64,000 bases of DNA. It comes from an uncultured Roseobacter sp. (lineage in GTDB: Bacteria; Pseudomonadota; Alphaproteobacteria; Rhodobacterales; Rhodobacteraceae). Positions 45,501 to 54,691 of this stretch are shown one piece after another (within the stretch, counting starts at the first letter, position 1; each line of letters begins with the position of its first letter). The stretch lies in NCBI RefSeq assembly GCF_947495025.1, contig NZ_CANLXG010000003.1, positions 248,001 to 312,000 of the forward strand, given 5' to 3'. Made by a program: the position numbers and the translations under genes. Below the pieces are notes generated by a model. That model did not search any database, was not told the DNA's origin, and saw only the letters and a list, made by a program, of their open reading frames with translations.

Positions 45501-46289
45501 CTAAGGGAAAACAGGCGTTCGGCGCGCAAAACGCGCTGCGATAACTTCCATCTGCTCCGGGGTCCCGAGCAATCCGGCCTGTGTTTCCGCTTCGGCAACC
45601 AGCACCTGTTCGGGTGTCATGCCACCGATGGACCCCATCAGTTGTTTTGCAGCCTGAACCGCCGCAGGGCTGTTGGATGCGATCTGCCCGGCCAGAGCAA
45701 GAGCCGCTGCAAGCGGATCATCATCGACCGAGGTAACAAGCCCCCAGGCTTCGGCCTGTGCAGCGCTGACCGGCGCCGCGGTGTACACCAGCAGGCGCAG
45801 TACGTCGTCCCGCACGAGGCCAGGCAAAAGCACCATACCGCCCATGTCCGGGATAATGCCCCACTTCATTTCCATCACCGCAAGCTCTGCGTCCGGAGAT
45901 GCAATACGGATGTCTGCTCCCAGAGCGAGTTGCATGCCGGCCCCGAACACAGATCCCTTGAGCGCGGCAATCACAGGAATGTCGAGGCGCCGCCATGCCA
46001 TCACCACTTCCTGCCACTGGTTCGTCGTACCGCCTCCGTGCGTGCGCGGGACCAGAAGTTCGCGCATGTCGCTGCCGATCATGCTGCCAAGGCTGTTCAG
46101 GTCGATACCAGCGCAGAACGTACCGCCGTCACCATGCAAAACCACCACCCGGGCACCCGACCCGGCAACGGTTCCGGCGGCGTCAATGATGCCATCGATC
46201 ATTGCCTGATCCATTGCGTTTTTTTTGTCCGCCCGTGTCAGCGTGACACGTGCAATATGATTATCGACATTAACGCTGACCCGTGACAT
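45501..46289 (-). CDS. crotonase/enoyl-CoA hydratase family protein
   Basis: From MSRVSVNVDNHIARVTLTR (46289) the product has 262 residues. Crotonase marks include LTRADKKNAMD, the first oxyanion-hole strand VVVLHGDGGTFCAGIDL, and the second, VIAALKGSVFGAGMQLALGADIR. Catalytic glutamates are expected in AELAVMEMKWGIIPDMGG. The phrase CAGIDLNSL fits the crotonase branch without an assigned reaction; hydratase or isomerase activity is likely. It converges on the TTTGCAAAC array. A frame extension to 46325 has no ribosome site. Confidence 0.88.
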   Translation of the reverse strand: MSRVSVNVDNHIARVTLTRADKKNAMDQAMIDGIIDAAGTVAGSGARVVVLHGDGGTFCAGIDLNSLGSMIGSDMRELLVPRTHGGGTTNQWQEVVMAWRRLDIPVIAALKGSVFGAGMQLALGADIRIASPDAELAVMEMKWGIIPDMGGMVLLPGLVRDDVLRLLVYTAAPVSAAQAEAWGLVTSVDDDPLAAALALAGQIASNSPAAVQAAKQLMGSIGGMTPEQVLVAEAETQAGLLGTPEQMEVIAARFARRTPVFP

Positions 46290-46403
46290 CTGCCTCTCCC
46301 TGCGGTTGCCCCCACAAGAGCGCAATCACCCGTGCTTTTCCAGCAAAACGTAGGGGCACACGTCAGGCTTGCTCAATTATCGCAGCGTGTTTTAATAGAG
46401 CTG

Positions 46404-47507
46404 ATGACTCACTTTCGACTGACACCGCTGGCCGCCTCGCTGCCCGACACCGTACCCTTCGTCGGCCCCGAAACCCAGGAGCGCAGCCGGGGGCATCTTT
46501 TCGATGCACGCCTTGGCGCAAACGAGAACGTGTTCGGCCCCTCACCCAGCGCCATCCGTGCCATGGCCGAGACCCCGCAGTGGATGTACGGCGATCCTGA
46601 AAGCTATGACCTGCGCAACGCGCTGGCCAGTCACTACAGCATTGCCCCCGACATGATCATGGTCGGCGAAGGTATTGACGGGCTCCTGGGCTATCTGGTC
46701 CGGTTGATGGTCGGGCCGGGTGACGCAGTGGTCACATCAGATGGTGCCTATCCGACGTTTAACTATCACGTCGCGGGATTTGGTGGCGAAATACACAAGG
46801 TTCCCTACAACCGCGACCATGAAGACCCTGTGGCTTTGTTCAGAAAAGCCGCCGAAACAGGGGCCAAGCTCGTATATCTGTCCAATCCGGACAATCCGAT
46901 GGGCAGCTTTCTGAAAGGTACAGATCTGCTGGCGGCGCTGGAACATCTGCCCGAAGGCACGTTGCTGATCCTGGATGAGGCATATATCGAATGTGCGCCG
47001 GATATCGCAGAGCTGCCACTGGCCTGGGATGATCCGCGTATAGTCAGGCTGCGCACCTTTTCCAAAGCGTATGGCCTTGCAGGTGCACGGGTTGGTTATG
47101 CCATCGGCGCGCCCGAGCTGATTGCCGCGTTTAACCGTGTCCGGAACCATTTCGGCATGAACCGCGCAGCCCAGGAAGGAGCGCTCGCCGCGCTGCACGA
47201 TCAGACCTGGTTGCGTTCCGTGCTCGCCCGCATTGTCGCATCGCGTTTCCGCATCATGGAAACCGCGCGGGACTGTGGCCTGAAGCCTTTGCCGTCGGCA
47301 GCAAACTTTGTCTGCGTAGACTGTGGTCAGGACGGTGCCTTTGCAAAAAAAGTGCTCGATAATCTGGTGGAAGACGGCGTGTTCGTGAGGATGCCGTTTG
47401 TCGCCCCGCAGAACCGCTGCATCCGTATCAGCTGCGCAACCCCGGCTCAGATCGAAATTCTGGCAGATGCACTGCCACGCGCTCTGCGTGAGGCAGAAAT
47501 TAGCTGA
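46404..47507 (+). CDS. histidinol-phosphate-aminotransferase-like PLP aminotransferase
   Basis: From MTHFRLTPLAASLPDTVPF (46404) this is a 367-residue fold-type I enzyme. The PLP lysine lies in FSKAYGLAGARVGYAIG, and the aspartate binding the pyridine nitrogen is in LLILDEAYIE. The segment LGANENVFGPSPSAIRAM is the HisC-type start. HisC-like proteins may act on histidinol phosphate or on aromatic amino acids. Without other his genes here the substrate is undecided. Upstream in-frame codons (from 46332) are less likely. Confidence 0.85.
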   Translation: MTHFRLTPLAASLPDTVPFVGPETQERSRGHLFDARLGANENVFGPSPSAIRAMAETPQWMYGDPESYDLRNALASHYSIAPDMIMVGEGIDGLLGYLVRLMVGPGDAVVTSDGAYPTFNYHVAGFGGEIHKVPYNRDHEDPVALFRKAAETGAKLVYLSNPDNPMGSFLKGTDLLAALEHLPEGTLLILDEAYIECAPDIAELPLAWDDPRIVRLRTFSKAYGLAGARVGYAIGAPELIAAFNRVRNHFGMNRAAQEGALAALHDQTWLRSVLARIVASRFRIMETARDCGLKPLPSAANFVCVDCGQDGAFAKKVLDNLVEDGVFVRMPFVAPQNRCIRISCATPAQIEILADALPRALREAEIS

Positions 47508-47561
47508 CGAAAACGCAATTGGTTCTATAATTCTTCTGCACAGGCAGCAGAAGAGGTACTG

Positions 47562-47807
47562 ATGCGCGACCCGACGCCCGGACGAGCCCCGAATTTCACC
47601 GGAGCCTGTATCGTGATGTTTGGCGTAAACCTTGGCTGGGTTCTGCTGCTGCTATTCGCGATCTATGGCTTGATTGCAGCTGTTTTTCTCGGTCTCGTGG
47701 TGAACCACTGGCTGAACTGGCTGGAAACCCGGCGCAGGCTGGCGGAGCAGGCGTTTGATAGCATGAACCGGGACCGGCACAGATCAGCGTCCGGCGATCA
47801 CAGCTGA
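47562..47807 (+). CDS. small membrane protein of unknown function
   Basis: The product has 81 residues and starts at the ATG at 47562 (AGAAGAGG seven bases upstream). A short N-terminus with TGACIVMFGVNLGWVLLLL leads into one long or two short hydrophobic helices, then a positively charged tail ending near HRSASGDHS. No family is recognised. It overlaps the convergent aminotransferase gene by 24 bases. It could be cotranscribed with the preceding aminotransferase, whose stop is 55 bases upstream. Confidence 0.6.
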   Translation: MRDPTPGRAPNFTGACIVMFGVNLGWVLLLLFAIYGLIAAVFLGLVVNHWLNWLETRRRLAEQAFDSMNRDRHRSASGDHS

Positions 47808-48992
47808 GGCCGCGTCGAGTGCGCCCTGTCCATGGGGAATACCGAGCGCCCGGAACCCTGCATCCATACCGCCCAGCAGGCCCATGATCATATGGCCATT
47901 GATGTGGCCCATGTGGCCCAGGCGGAAAAATCCGTGCCAGGCGGGATCGCCCGCCGGGGCCATGCCCAGACCGATGCCGAGCGTCAGCGCGAGGTTTTCC
48001 TCGGTCCAGTCGCGCAGGGCTGTGGCCTGAGGGCTTTCCAGGCGCAGAGATGTGACTGCATGACTGCGGTGCGCGGCATCCCGGATGTTCATTTCCAGAC
48101 TGCCCCCCTGCCCCCAGGCGTCACAGGCGGCCCATATGGCGCGCGCCAGACGTTCATGTCGTGCCCAGACGTTTTCCATGCCCTCTGCCATCAGCATGTC
48201 TAGTGCGACACGCAACCCGTAAAGATGATGCGTGGGCGCCGTGCCGTTCCAGTATTGCCAGAAGCCATCGGGGTCGGCGCGCGGCGCCCAGTCCCAGTAC
48301 CGGCTGACGCGGGGCATTTCGGACCGCACAGCCGCAGCGCGGTCATTAAAGAATACAAATGACATACCCGCCGGGACCATCAGCCCCTTCTGGCAGCCAG
48401 TGACCATGACATCGACGCCCCATGCGTCCATTTCAAAGACATCGCATCCCAGTGACGCGATACAGTCCGCCATCAGCAATGCAGGGTGACCACAGTCATC
48501 CAGCAACTGACGCAGCGCGGATACATCGTTTCTGACTGACGTCGAGGTATCCACATGCACGGCCAGTACGGCCCTGATCCGGTGGTCGGTATCCGCCTGC
48601 AGCGCTTCGGCAATCTGCTCTGTCTGCATCGGCGCCCGGTCACCGAACTCAAGGATCTGTGCACTGGCGCCAAGGCCTTCCGCCATATCGGCCCAGCCAT
48701 GGGCGAAATGCCCTGTCGCCGGGACCAGCACTTTGTCTCCCGGAGCGATGACATTGGACAGAGCGGCCTCCCAGGCCGCATGACCATTGCCGATATAAAG
48801 CGCGACATGGCCAGCAGTGCGCGCGACTTTCCTGAGGTCAGACACGATGCCAGGCATCATTTCCGGGAGCTCTCCTGCATAGATGTTCGGCGAGGCGCGG
48901 TGCATCGCCCGCAGCACGGCATCCGGGATCACGGACGGCCCCGGAATGGCCAGGTAGGAACGGCCCGAAGGAGGCGCGGAAAACTGCGGCAT
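47784..48992 (-). CDS. class V PLP aminotransferase (alanine/serine-glyoxylate type)
   Basis: From MPQFSAPPSGRSYLAIPGPS (48992) the product has 402 residues. The opening LAIPGPSVIPDAVLRAM is typical of alanine-glyoxylate and serine-glyoxylate aminotransferases. The PLP-binding lysine lies in VTGCQKGLMVPAGMSFV, and the aspartate partner in LLMADCIASLG. These enzymes transfer the amino group from serine or alanine to glyoxylate, making glycine. Serine cycle or photorespiratory-like glyoxylate detoxification is possible. A longer in-frame start at 49046 is less likely. Confidence 0.88.
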   Translation of the reverse strand: MPQFSAPPSGRSYLAIPGPSVIPDAVLRAMHRASPNIYAGELPEMMPGIVSDLRKVARTAGHVALYIGNGHAAWEAALSNVIAPGDKVLVPATGHFAHGWADMAEGLGASAQILEFGDRAPMQTEQIAEALQADTDHRIRAVLAVHVDTSTSVRNDVSALRQLLDDCGHPALLMADCIASLGCDVFEMDAWGVDVMVTGCQKGLMVPAGMSFVFFNDRAAAVRSEMPRVSRYWDWAPRADPDGFWQYWNGTAPTHHLYGLRVALDMLMAEGMENVWARHERLARAIWAACDAWGQGGSLEMNIRDAAHRSHAVTSLRLESPQATALRDWTEENLALTLGIGLGMAPAGDPAWHGFFRLGHMGHINGHMIMGLLGGMDAGFRALGIPHGQGALDAASAVIAGR

Positions 48993-49085
48993 AACTGCTG
49001 TCCTTTTTGTCTGGGCTGACACTAACCCGCGCGTGGCCCGCGTCAATCGGGCGGAGCGCAGAAACAGGCTGCAGCGCAGCCGATT

Positions 49086-49760
49086 TCAGCGCCGGTACTG
49101 CCTGGCAAGGACGGACACATCCACACCGGCGAAATAACGCAGCAGTGTCCAGAGGTTTCTGGCACCACGCCGAAGCCAGCCCTGCGACCTGTAGCGCTCT
49201 GGCGAGGTCCCGGCCACAGCCTCGATACGCGCCAGACGCCCGCGCAGGGCACGCGCGATCGCGACGTCCTCCATCAGCGGCTGATCGGGATATCCGCCAA
49301 CGGCCTGATACAGCGCACGGGGCAGCAACAGCCCCTGATCGCCGTAGGGCAGGCCAAGCAGACTGCGCAGGTTCGCCCAGCCCGCCACAAACCGACCAGC
49401 GAGGCCACCCCGTGTAAAGGCAAGACGAAACCAGCCCGCCCGGTCGGTCTCCAGATGCTGAACGACCGGACCAACCCAGTCCGGAGCGAGTGCCGTATCC
49501 GCGTGCAACACCAGTAACCAGGCGCCCTGCGCCCCGTCACACCCGCGCCTGAGCTGCCCCCCGCGGGATGCGGCACCGCTCACCACCTCAGCACCCCAGG
49601 CCCGTGCCACGGCGACAGTTGCGTCCGCCGACCCGCCATCTGACACGATGACTTCACGGATAAGGCCGGCCTCGAGCCCGGGCAGCAGTGCGCCGAGACA
49701 GATGCCCAGCTGGTGTTCTGCATTCAGTGTCGGCACGATGACCGATATGGGAGCCCGCAT
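49086..49760 (-). CDS. arsenosugar-type family 2 glycosyltransferase (TIGR04283-like)
   Basis: The 224-residue cytoplasmic protein begins ISVIVPTLNAEHQLGICLGA with GT2 fold features: EVIVSDGGSADATV, the catalytic-metal LVLHADTALAPDW, and MEDVAIARALRGRLARIEA. This pattern matches the TIGR04283 proteins assigned to arsenosugar biosynthesis in marine and arsenic-adapted bacteria. The usual partner genes (arsenic methyltransferase, radical SAM ArsS, TIGR04282) are not adjacent. The sugar donor and acceptor are therefore only suggested. It is divergent from ygfZ. Confidence 0.78.
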   Translation of the reverse strand: MRAPISVIVPTLNAEHQLGICLGALLPGLEAGLIREVIVSDGGSADATVAVARAWGAEVVSGAASRGGQLRRGCDGAQGAWLLVLHADTALAPDWVGPVVQHLETDRAGWFRLAFTRGGLAGRFVAGWANLRSLLGLPYGDQGLLLPRALYQAVGGYPDQPLMEDVAIARALRGRLARIEAVAGTSPERYRSQGWLRRGARNLWTLLRYFAGVDVSVLARQYRR

Positions 49761-49829
49761 ACGTCTCCGCCCCTTCCGTTTGGCGTTGCCGGCGTTATAT
49801 GACAGTCAGCACGCAAAGAGGAGCCCCCC

Positions 49830-50570
49830 ATGTCCAAACGTCGCATCCTTCAACTCACAGGCGAAGACGTACCGGACTTCCTTCAGGGGCTGATCACCAA
49901 CGACATTGGCGGGCTCAAAGACGGGCTGGTCTATGCGGCCCTGCTGACGCCTCAGGGCAAGTATATCTCGGATTTCTTTGTGGTTCCGCAGACAGATGGG
50001 GTGCTTCTGGACGTGACCGACGATCAGGCAGACATGCTTGTGCAGCGCCTGAGCATGTACAAACTGCGTGCTGATGTGACAATTTCCCAGACCGGTCTGC
50101 ACCTGCACAGGGGAACCGGTGACATACCATCGGACGGGTTCGCTGACCCCCGCCACGCCTCTCTGGGCTGGCGCGCCTACCGCGATCATGCACAGGCCGA
50201 CGACACCACTGACTGGACTGCGATACGCGTGGCCGCAATGATCCCGGAAAGTGGTGTGGAACTCACACCCGATACCTTTATCCTCGAAGTCGGGTTCGAG
50301 CGGCTCAACGGTGTGGATTTCCGCAAAGGCTGTTATGTGGGCCAGGAGGTCACAGCCCGGATGAAACACAAGACAGAACTGCGCAAGGGGCTGGCTCTTG
50401 TCTCTGTTTCAGGCGCGGCAGAGCCCGGTACCGAAATCACGGCCGGTGGCAGAGCTGCCGGAAAGCTGCTCAGCCGGAGCGGCGACACCGCCCTGGCCTA
50501 TCTGCGGTTTGATCGTGCTGGTGGCGAAATGCAGGCCGGAGAGGCCCGGCTGACCCGTATCGCGACGTAA
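49830..50570 (+). CDS. ygfZ: folate-binding iron-sulfur repair protein YgfZ
   Basis: The 246-residue GcvT-like protein has the diagnostic K-G-C-Y-x-G-Q-E motif (DFRKGCYVGQEVTARMKHK) near residue 165. YgfZ proteins use tetrahydrofolate to support iron-sulfur cluster enzymes such as MiaB. The ATG follows AAAGAGGAG. A terminator shared with efp lies immediately after the stop. It belongs to the same structural superfamily as SoxA and SoxG, but these are not functionally linked. Confidence 0.92.
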   Translation: MSKRRILQLTGEDVPDFLQGLITNDIGGLKDGLVYAALLTPQGKYISDFFVVPQTDGVLLDVTDDQADMLVQRLSMYKLRADVTISQTGLHLHRGTGDIPSDGFADPRHASLGWRAYRDHAQADDTTDWTAIRVAAMIPESGVELTPDTFILEVGFERLNGVDFRKGCYVGQEVTARMKHKTELRKGLALVSVSGAAEPGTEITAGGRAAGKLLSRSGDTALAYLRFDRAGGEMQAGEARLTRIAT

Positions 50571-50599
50571 AAACGCCCCGCGGACGGATCCCGGGGCGT
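50569..50599 (-). terminator. rho-independent terminator of efp
   Basis: On the minus strand the stem arms ACGCCCCG (50599-50592) and CGGGGCGT (50580-50573) with an 11-base loop end in TTTTT (50573-50569). It lies 23 bases after the efp stop. The 3' end of ygfZ overlaps the T-tract by two bases. Confidence 0.85.
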
Positions 50600-50621
50600 C
50601 ACGTGCTGGTGCCTGCGGACC

Positions 50622-51185
50622 TCAGGCGCGCTCGGCGTATTCCATTGTCTCGGTGTTCACAACGATGTCCTCGTCCTGACCTACGAATGGCGGGACCATC
50701 ACCTTGACGCCGTTGTCGAGGATCGCAGGCTTGAAAGAGTTCGCAGCGGTCTGGCCTTTGACGACCGGTTCGGTTTCCACGATTTTGCAGGTCACTTTCT
50801 GCGGGAGCGTGGCATTCAGCGCTTCTTCTTCGTAGAATTCCACGACAATCGTCATTCCGTCCTGCAGAAAAGGGCGACGCTCACCCAGAAGTTCGGCCGG
50901 CAACTGCACCTGTTCGTAGGTTTCAGTGTCCATCACCACGAGCATGCCGTCATCTTCGTAGAGGAACTGCTGGTCTTTCTGTTCCAGCCGCACGCGCTCA
51001 ACTTTGTCGGCGCTGCGAAAACGTTCATTCAGTTTGGAACCATTACGCAGGTTGCGCAGTTCTACCTGTGCGAACGCCCCACCCTTACCGGGTTTTACAT
51101 GATCGACCTTCACCGCGGCCCAGAGGCCATCGTTATGCTCCAGAACATTTCCAGGCCGGATCTCGTTACCGTTGATTTTTGGCAT
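50622..51185 (-). CDS. efp: elongation factor P
   Basis: Translation starts at [20 protein letters not shown] (51185), giving 187 residues; the frame runs upstream into non-coding sequence. The EF-P domains are intact, and the loop reads [19 protein letters not shown] with the modifiable lysine of PGKGG, about residue 33-34. EF-P relieves ribosome stalling at polyproline. The C-terminal signature is present. It ends in a strong terminator. Confidence 0.96.
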   Translation of the reverse strand: MPKINGNEIRPGNVLEHNDGLWAAVKVDHVKPGKGGAFAQVELRNLRNGSKLNERFRSADKVERVRLEQKDQQFLYEDDGMLVVMDTETYEQVQLPAELLGERRPFLQDGMTIVVEFYEEEALNATLPQKVTCKIVETEPVVKGQTAANSFKPAILDNGVKVMVPPFVGQDEDIVVNTETMEYAERA

Positions 51186-51405
51186 GTGGCTTACCTGTGT
51201 CCAAAGGTTGATGAAAAGTTGATGAACCCTATATCTGGGAGGAATGAGGGTGACAAGACAACGATATCTCGTGCTGCACATGCAGAAAGCCATGCAAATT
51301 GTGCATATAAGGCATGCAAAAACAGGGTATCCGAATCGGGCAAAACCCGTCATAACGGGCGTCACGCCGAAAAGACAAGAGCAAGAATAATGGAAAGGAC
51401 GACGG

Positions 51406-51726
51406 ATGAAAGACTTCGTTGACGGCACAGCCTTCAATAACGAGCAAGGCAACCGTGCACGCAAACTTTTCGCAGCCGTGGTACTGGCTGCACTGGACGA
51501 TGCGATTGCAGACGACAAGAAGTACGGCAACGGGCCGGAACAGATTGCCCGCTGGGCACGCTCGCGCGACGGGCGTGAGGTTCTGAGCTGTGCCGGAATT
51601 GACCCGAACGAACGTGTTGTTCAGGGTCTGATGGAATTTGTGGGCAAAGGCGTGCGGACTTCCGTCGCCCTGTCCCGCGAGGAATCGGAGCGTCGCAACG
51701 CGGCGCAGCAGGCCGAAGCAGCCTGA
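51406..51726 (+). CDS. conserved hypothetical small protein (possibly DUF6280)
   Basis: The 106-residue product begins [20 protein letters not shown] and contains [50 protein letters not shown]. The alternating helical pattern and single cysteine suggest a small cytoplasmic protein. Similar proteins occur in roseobacters, possibly the DUF6280 group, but the label is from memory. The ATG follows GGAAAGGACGACGG. A strong terminator follows the gene at 51754. Confidence 0.75.
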   Translation: MKDFVDGTAFNNEQGNRARKLFAAVVLAALDDAIADDKKYGNGPEQIARWARSRDGREVLSCAGIDPNERVVQGLMEFVGKGVRTSVALSREESERRNAAQQAEAA

Positions 51727-51753
51727 CAACCAACTGATTTCAGAAAATAAAAG

Positions 51754-51781
51754 CGCGTCCGCAAACCGGGCGCGTTTTTTT
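51754..51781 (+). terminator. rho-independent terminator of the 106-residue gene
   Basis: Stem arms CGCGTCCG (51754-51761) and CGGGCGCG (51767-51774), with one G-T wobble and a five-base loop, are followed by seven T residues. It lies 27 bases after the stop at 51726. The A-rich flank at its left could also end the convergent gene, so it may work in both directions. Confidence 0.85.
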
Positions 51782-51783
51782 AT

Positions 51784-52362
51784 TCAGGCAATATTAAAGA
51801 CAAAGAGCCACTGGCGCACCACCCACAGTTCGGCTGCCAGCAGCAACAGGACAAATACTGAAAGTCCGGCACCGATCCCGCGCCGCCAGAGCAGAAACGC
51901 CGCCACGGTTGCGGCAAATGCCTCCAGGGGGGCAACAAATGCAGCACCCTGATCCCTGTCCCAATAGCTGAACGGGCTTTCAAAAATCCAGCCACTGACA
52001 GGCCAGAAATGCGCGCGCCCGTCGTCGTGGTGCAGGGGAAAGTCGAAGCACAGGTGCAGAAGAGCTGCGCCTGTCAGCGCAACAGCCCATGGCGCCCGAC
52101 GCCAGATCGCAGCAGCCAGAAGCACACCCCAGACGACAAACGAATTGTCGATGGCGAAAACCGTCTGCCAGCTGTCCGAAAAGTAGAGTTCGTTAAAGAC
52201 CCGCTGCGGCGGAATCCCGAACACGTACATCGCCCCGCCAGCCAGCACGTAAAGCGACAGATCAGGCATCAGAGCACCCAGAAAAGCGGCCAGAATGATC
52301 CCGCGGTCTGCGCTGCGCGTCATTGCGGCAGCCCCCAGCAGAAGATGTGCAGGCGTGTTCAT
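51784..52362 (-). CDS. multi-pass membrane protein of the YdjM-like metal-dependent hydrolase type
   Basis: The 192-residue protein has about five hydrophobic helices. Its start [16 protein letters not shown] and a PDLSLYV motif recall the YdjM/DUF457 membrane-bound putative hydrolases. Conserved histidines and aspartates lie in [20 protein letters not shown], followed by SPFSYWD. It is divergent from cobQ. Annotation pipelines sometimes label such proteins as cobalamin-related because of this neighbour, but the sequence has no CobQ features. Confidence 0.75.
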   Translation of the reverse strand: MNTPAHLLLGAAAMTRSADRGIILAAFLGALMPDLSLYVLAGGAMYVFGIPPQRVFNELYFSDSWQTVFAIDNSFVVWGVLLAAAIWRRAPWAVALTGAALLHLCFDFPLHHDDGRAHFWPVSGWIFESPFSYWDRDQGAAFVAPLEAFAATVAAFLLWRRGIGAGLSVFVLLLLAAELWVVRQWLFVFNIA

Positions 52363-52424
52363 CTTTGTTCCTTTTCTTTGGTCCGATCATGCGGCAGTTT
52401 GCCCGGAGAATGAAGAGGTGGCAG

Positions 52425-53879
52425 ATGCGCGGCAAAGCCATAATGATCCAGGGCACCGGAACGAATACAGGCAAGTCCATGCTTGTCGCGGGCCTCGCGC
52501 GCGCCTTCTCAAAAAGGGGGCTGAATGTGCGCCCGTTCAAGCCTCAGAATATGTCCAACAACGCGGCCGTCACGCCCGGCGGCGGCGAAATCGGCCGCGC
52601 TCAGGCGCTGCAGGCGATGGCGGCCGGCGTGCCTGCCCATGTGGACATGAACCCGATCCTGCTCAAGCCGCAGACATCGACCGGTGCGCAGGTGATCGTG
52701 CAGGGACAGGTTGCCGGTACGCAGGAGGCGCGTGATTTCGGCCGCAACCGTGAAAGCCTGATGCCGCGCGTACTGGAGAGTTTTGAGCGGCTGCGTGGCG
52801 CGGCAGACCTCGTTCTGGTCGAGGGGGCCGGCAGCCCCGCAGAAACCAACCTGCGCGCGCGCGACATTGCCAACATGGGGTTTGCCCGGACAGCCGATGT
52901 GCCGGTGATCCTGGCAGGCGACATAGACCGTGGTGGCGTGATCGCTCAGATCGTCGGCACGCAGGCCGTTCTGGATGCAGAAGATAACGCGATGATCGCG
53001 GGCTTTTTGGTGAACAAATTCCGGGGGGATGTCACATTGTTTGACGGCGGGCGTGATGACATCGCAACGCGGACGGGCTGGCCCTGTCTTGGTGTCGTCC
53101 CGTGGTTCGATGCGGCGCGGAAACTGCCCGCCGAGGATGTGATGGACCTGCCGGCGCGGTCTCAGTCCGGTGGACAGGGTATCCGCGTGGTGGTCCCCCG
53201 CCTGCCCCGGATTTCCAACTTTGACGATCTGGATCCGCTGGCGGCAGAGCCTGGGATCGACCTGGTGGTGGCTGAACCGGGTGCGCCATTGCCGCGGGAC
53301 GCCGATGTTATCCTTCTGGTTGGCAGCAAGGCGACCCTCAGCGATCTGTCTGCACTTCGGGCAGAAGGATGGGACAAGGATATTCTGTCGCACGTACGGC
53401 ACGGCGGTCATATTCTGGGCCTTTGTGGCGGCTACCAGATTCTGGGGAACCGGATTTCTGATCCTGAAGGTATCGAAGGCCCTCCGGCATCAGCCCCCGG
53501 GCTGGGATTGCTCGACGTGGAGTCCGCACTGGTACCGGTCAAGGAACTGGCGCTGCGCGAGGGGCGCGCGTTGCTCACAGATACGCCGCTCACAGGTTAT
53601 GAAATCCACATGGGGCGCACCAGCGGCCCGGACTGCGCGCGGGGCTGGCTGGATTTTGGCAAAGGCCCGGAAGGGGCCGCATCCGCAGACGGCCGGATCC
53701 GAGGTTGCTATCAGCACGGTATTTTCACATCAGACGCGTTCCGTGCAGCCTGGATGCAGGACCTGGGGCAGACATCCGAACGCGCCTATGCGCAGGAAGT
53801 CGAGCAGACCCTTGATGCGCTGGCGGCACATCTCGAAGCGACAATCGATCTGGATCTGCTGATGCGGCTGGCCCGGTAA
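52425..53879 (+). CDS. cobQ: cobyric acid synthase
   Basis: From the ATG at 52425 (AAGAGG seven bases upstream) the product has 484 residues, normal for the family. The N-terminal ATPase domain has the P-loop-like [19 protein letters not shown]. The C-terminal class I glutamine amidotransferase domain has the catalytic cysteine in [15 protein letters not shown] (about residue 330) and a later histidine near GCYQHGIF. The enzyme amidates four carboxylates of adenosyl-cobyrinic acid diamide in vitamin B12 synthesis. No other cob genes are in this window. Confidence 0.95.
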   Translation: MRGKAIMIQGTGTNTGKSMLVAGLARAFSKRGLNVRPFKPQNMSNNAAVTPGGGEIGRAQALQAMAAGVPAHVDMNPILLKPQTSTGAQVIVQGQVAGTQEARDFGRNRESLMPRVLESFERLRGAADLVLVEGAGSPAETNLRARDIANMGFARTADVPVILAGDIDRGGVIAQIVGTQAVLDAEDNAMIAGFLVNKFRGDVTLFDGGRDDIATRTGWPCLGVVPWFDAARKLPAEDVMDLPARSQSGGQGIRVVVPRLPRISNFDDLDPLAAEPGIDLVVAEPGAPLPRDADVILLVGSKATLSDLSALRAEGWDKDILSHVRHGGHILGLCGGYQILGNRISDPEGIEGPPASAPGLGLLDVESALVPVKELALREGRALLTDTPLTGYEIHMGRTSGPDCARGWLDFGKGPEGAASADGRIRGCYQHGIFTSDAFRAAWMQDLGQTSERAYAQEVEQTLDALAAHLEATIDLDLLMRLAR

Positions 53880-53887
53880 ACGTGCGG

Positions 53888-54622
53888 TCAGTCAAGGTCG
53901 CGGGTGGCAAGGGCCTGCATGATCTCGCGGCGCACCAGTTTGCGTACGTTGCGCGTGATGCGCTCACCCAGATCGCCCTGCAGCTCGCGCCGCACGATCT
54001 CTGAAACCAGTGCCGTCAGAGCCGCCTCGTCAAGAACCTGCTCTTCGCCTTGCGCGCGGGACTGCGCCGGCGCGGCACCGGCAGGCGCATGCGTCTCGTC
54101 GCCGACAGAAGCCACGGGTGTCATCGGCATCCCGCTGTCTGCAAGGGGTGCGCCGGTACCGTCCAGATCAACAGTGCTCTGCAGAGACACTGATGGTGCG
54201 CGGGTGCCGGCATAGGCATCGCGGCCATCGCCGTCTGGCTCCCACTGTTCTGACCGACCAGCAATTGCAGTTTCGAGCGCTGCTATCTTGTCCGCCAGAC
54301 TGCTGGTAGCGCGCCGGGAGTCCGATTGCGCGGCCCCGTTGTTGTGGCGGATGAACTCGGGAACAGGCAGATCCGCGTCATCCTGCGGCGTCTGCCGGAT
54401 GGCGTCTTCGGGCATCAGGGTCAGAACGGTTCTGTCGGATGTCGTATTAAGCTGTGGCGCGGGTTCGTCTGACACCGCGCTGCCGACGCGCTGTTGTGGC
54501 GACAGAACCAGCCGCTGGCTTTCATCAGCCTGCGGCGTGTTTCCACGCTTGTTATCACTGACCAGCCGCCGGATCGACGAAAGGACATCTTCTACCTGAG
54601 AATTTGTTACCGGATTCGACAT
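53888..54622 (-). CDS. PopZ-like polar organizing protein (DUF2497-type architecture)
   Basis: The 244-residue protein has three parts. A short N-terminal helix motif reads VEDVLSSIRRLVSD (residues 10-23). A long acidic, proline-rich and low-complexity centre occupies about 24-190. A C-terminal helical domain (about 195-244) contains ALTALVSEIVRRELQGDLGERI followed by a KLVRREI motif. PopZ of Caulobacter has the same order: an E-E-I-L-x-S-I-R-R-I-I motif, a disordered acidic linker and a C-terminal oligomerisation domain of DUF2497. It may therefore scaffold a cell-pole hub. It lies between cobQ and tolC. Sequence likeness is motif-level only. Confidence 0.62.
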   Translation of the reverse strand: MSNPVTNSQVEDVLSSIRRLVSDNKRGNTPQADESQRLVLSPQQRVGSAVSDEPAPQLNTTSDRTVLTLMPEDAIRQTPQDDADLPVPEFIRHNNGAAQSDSRRATSSLADKIAALETAIAGRSEQWEPDGDGRDAYAGTRAPSVSLQSTVDLDGTGAPLADSGMPMTPVASVGDETHAPAGAAPAQSRAQGEEQVLDEAALTALVSEIVRRELQGDLGERITRNVRKLVRREIMQALATRDLD

Positions 54623-54691
54623 ACTGCACCACTCTTGCCCGCCCCGATCCTAACCCGGCGCAGGCAGTGGCACAATGCCTGGCGTCGGATG

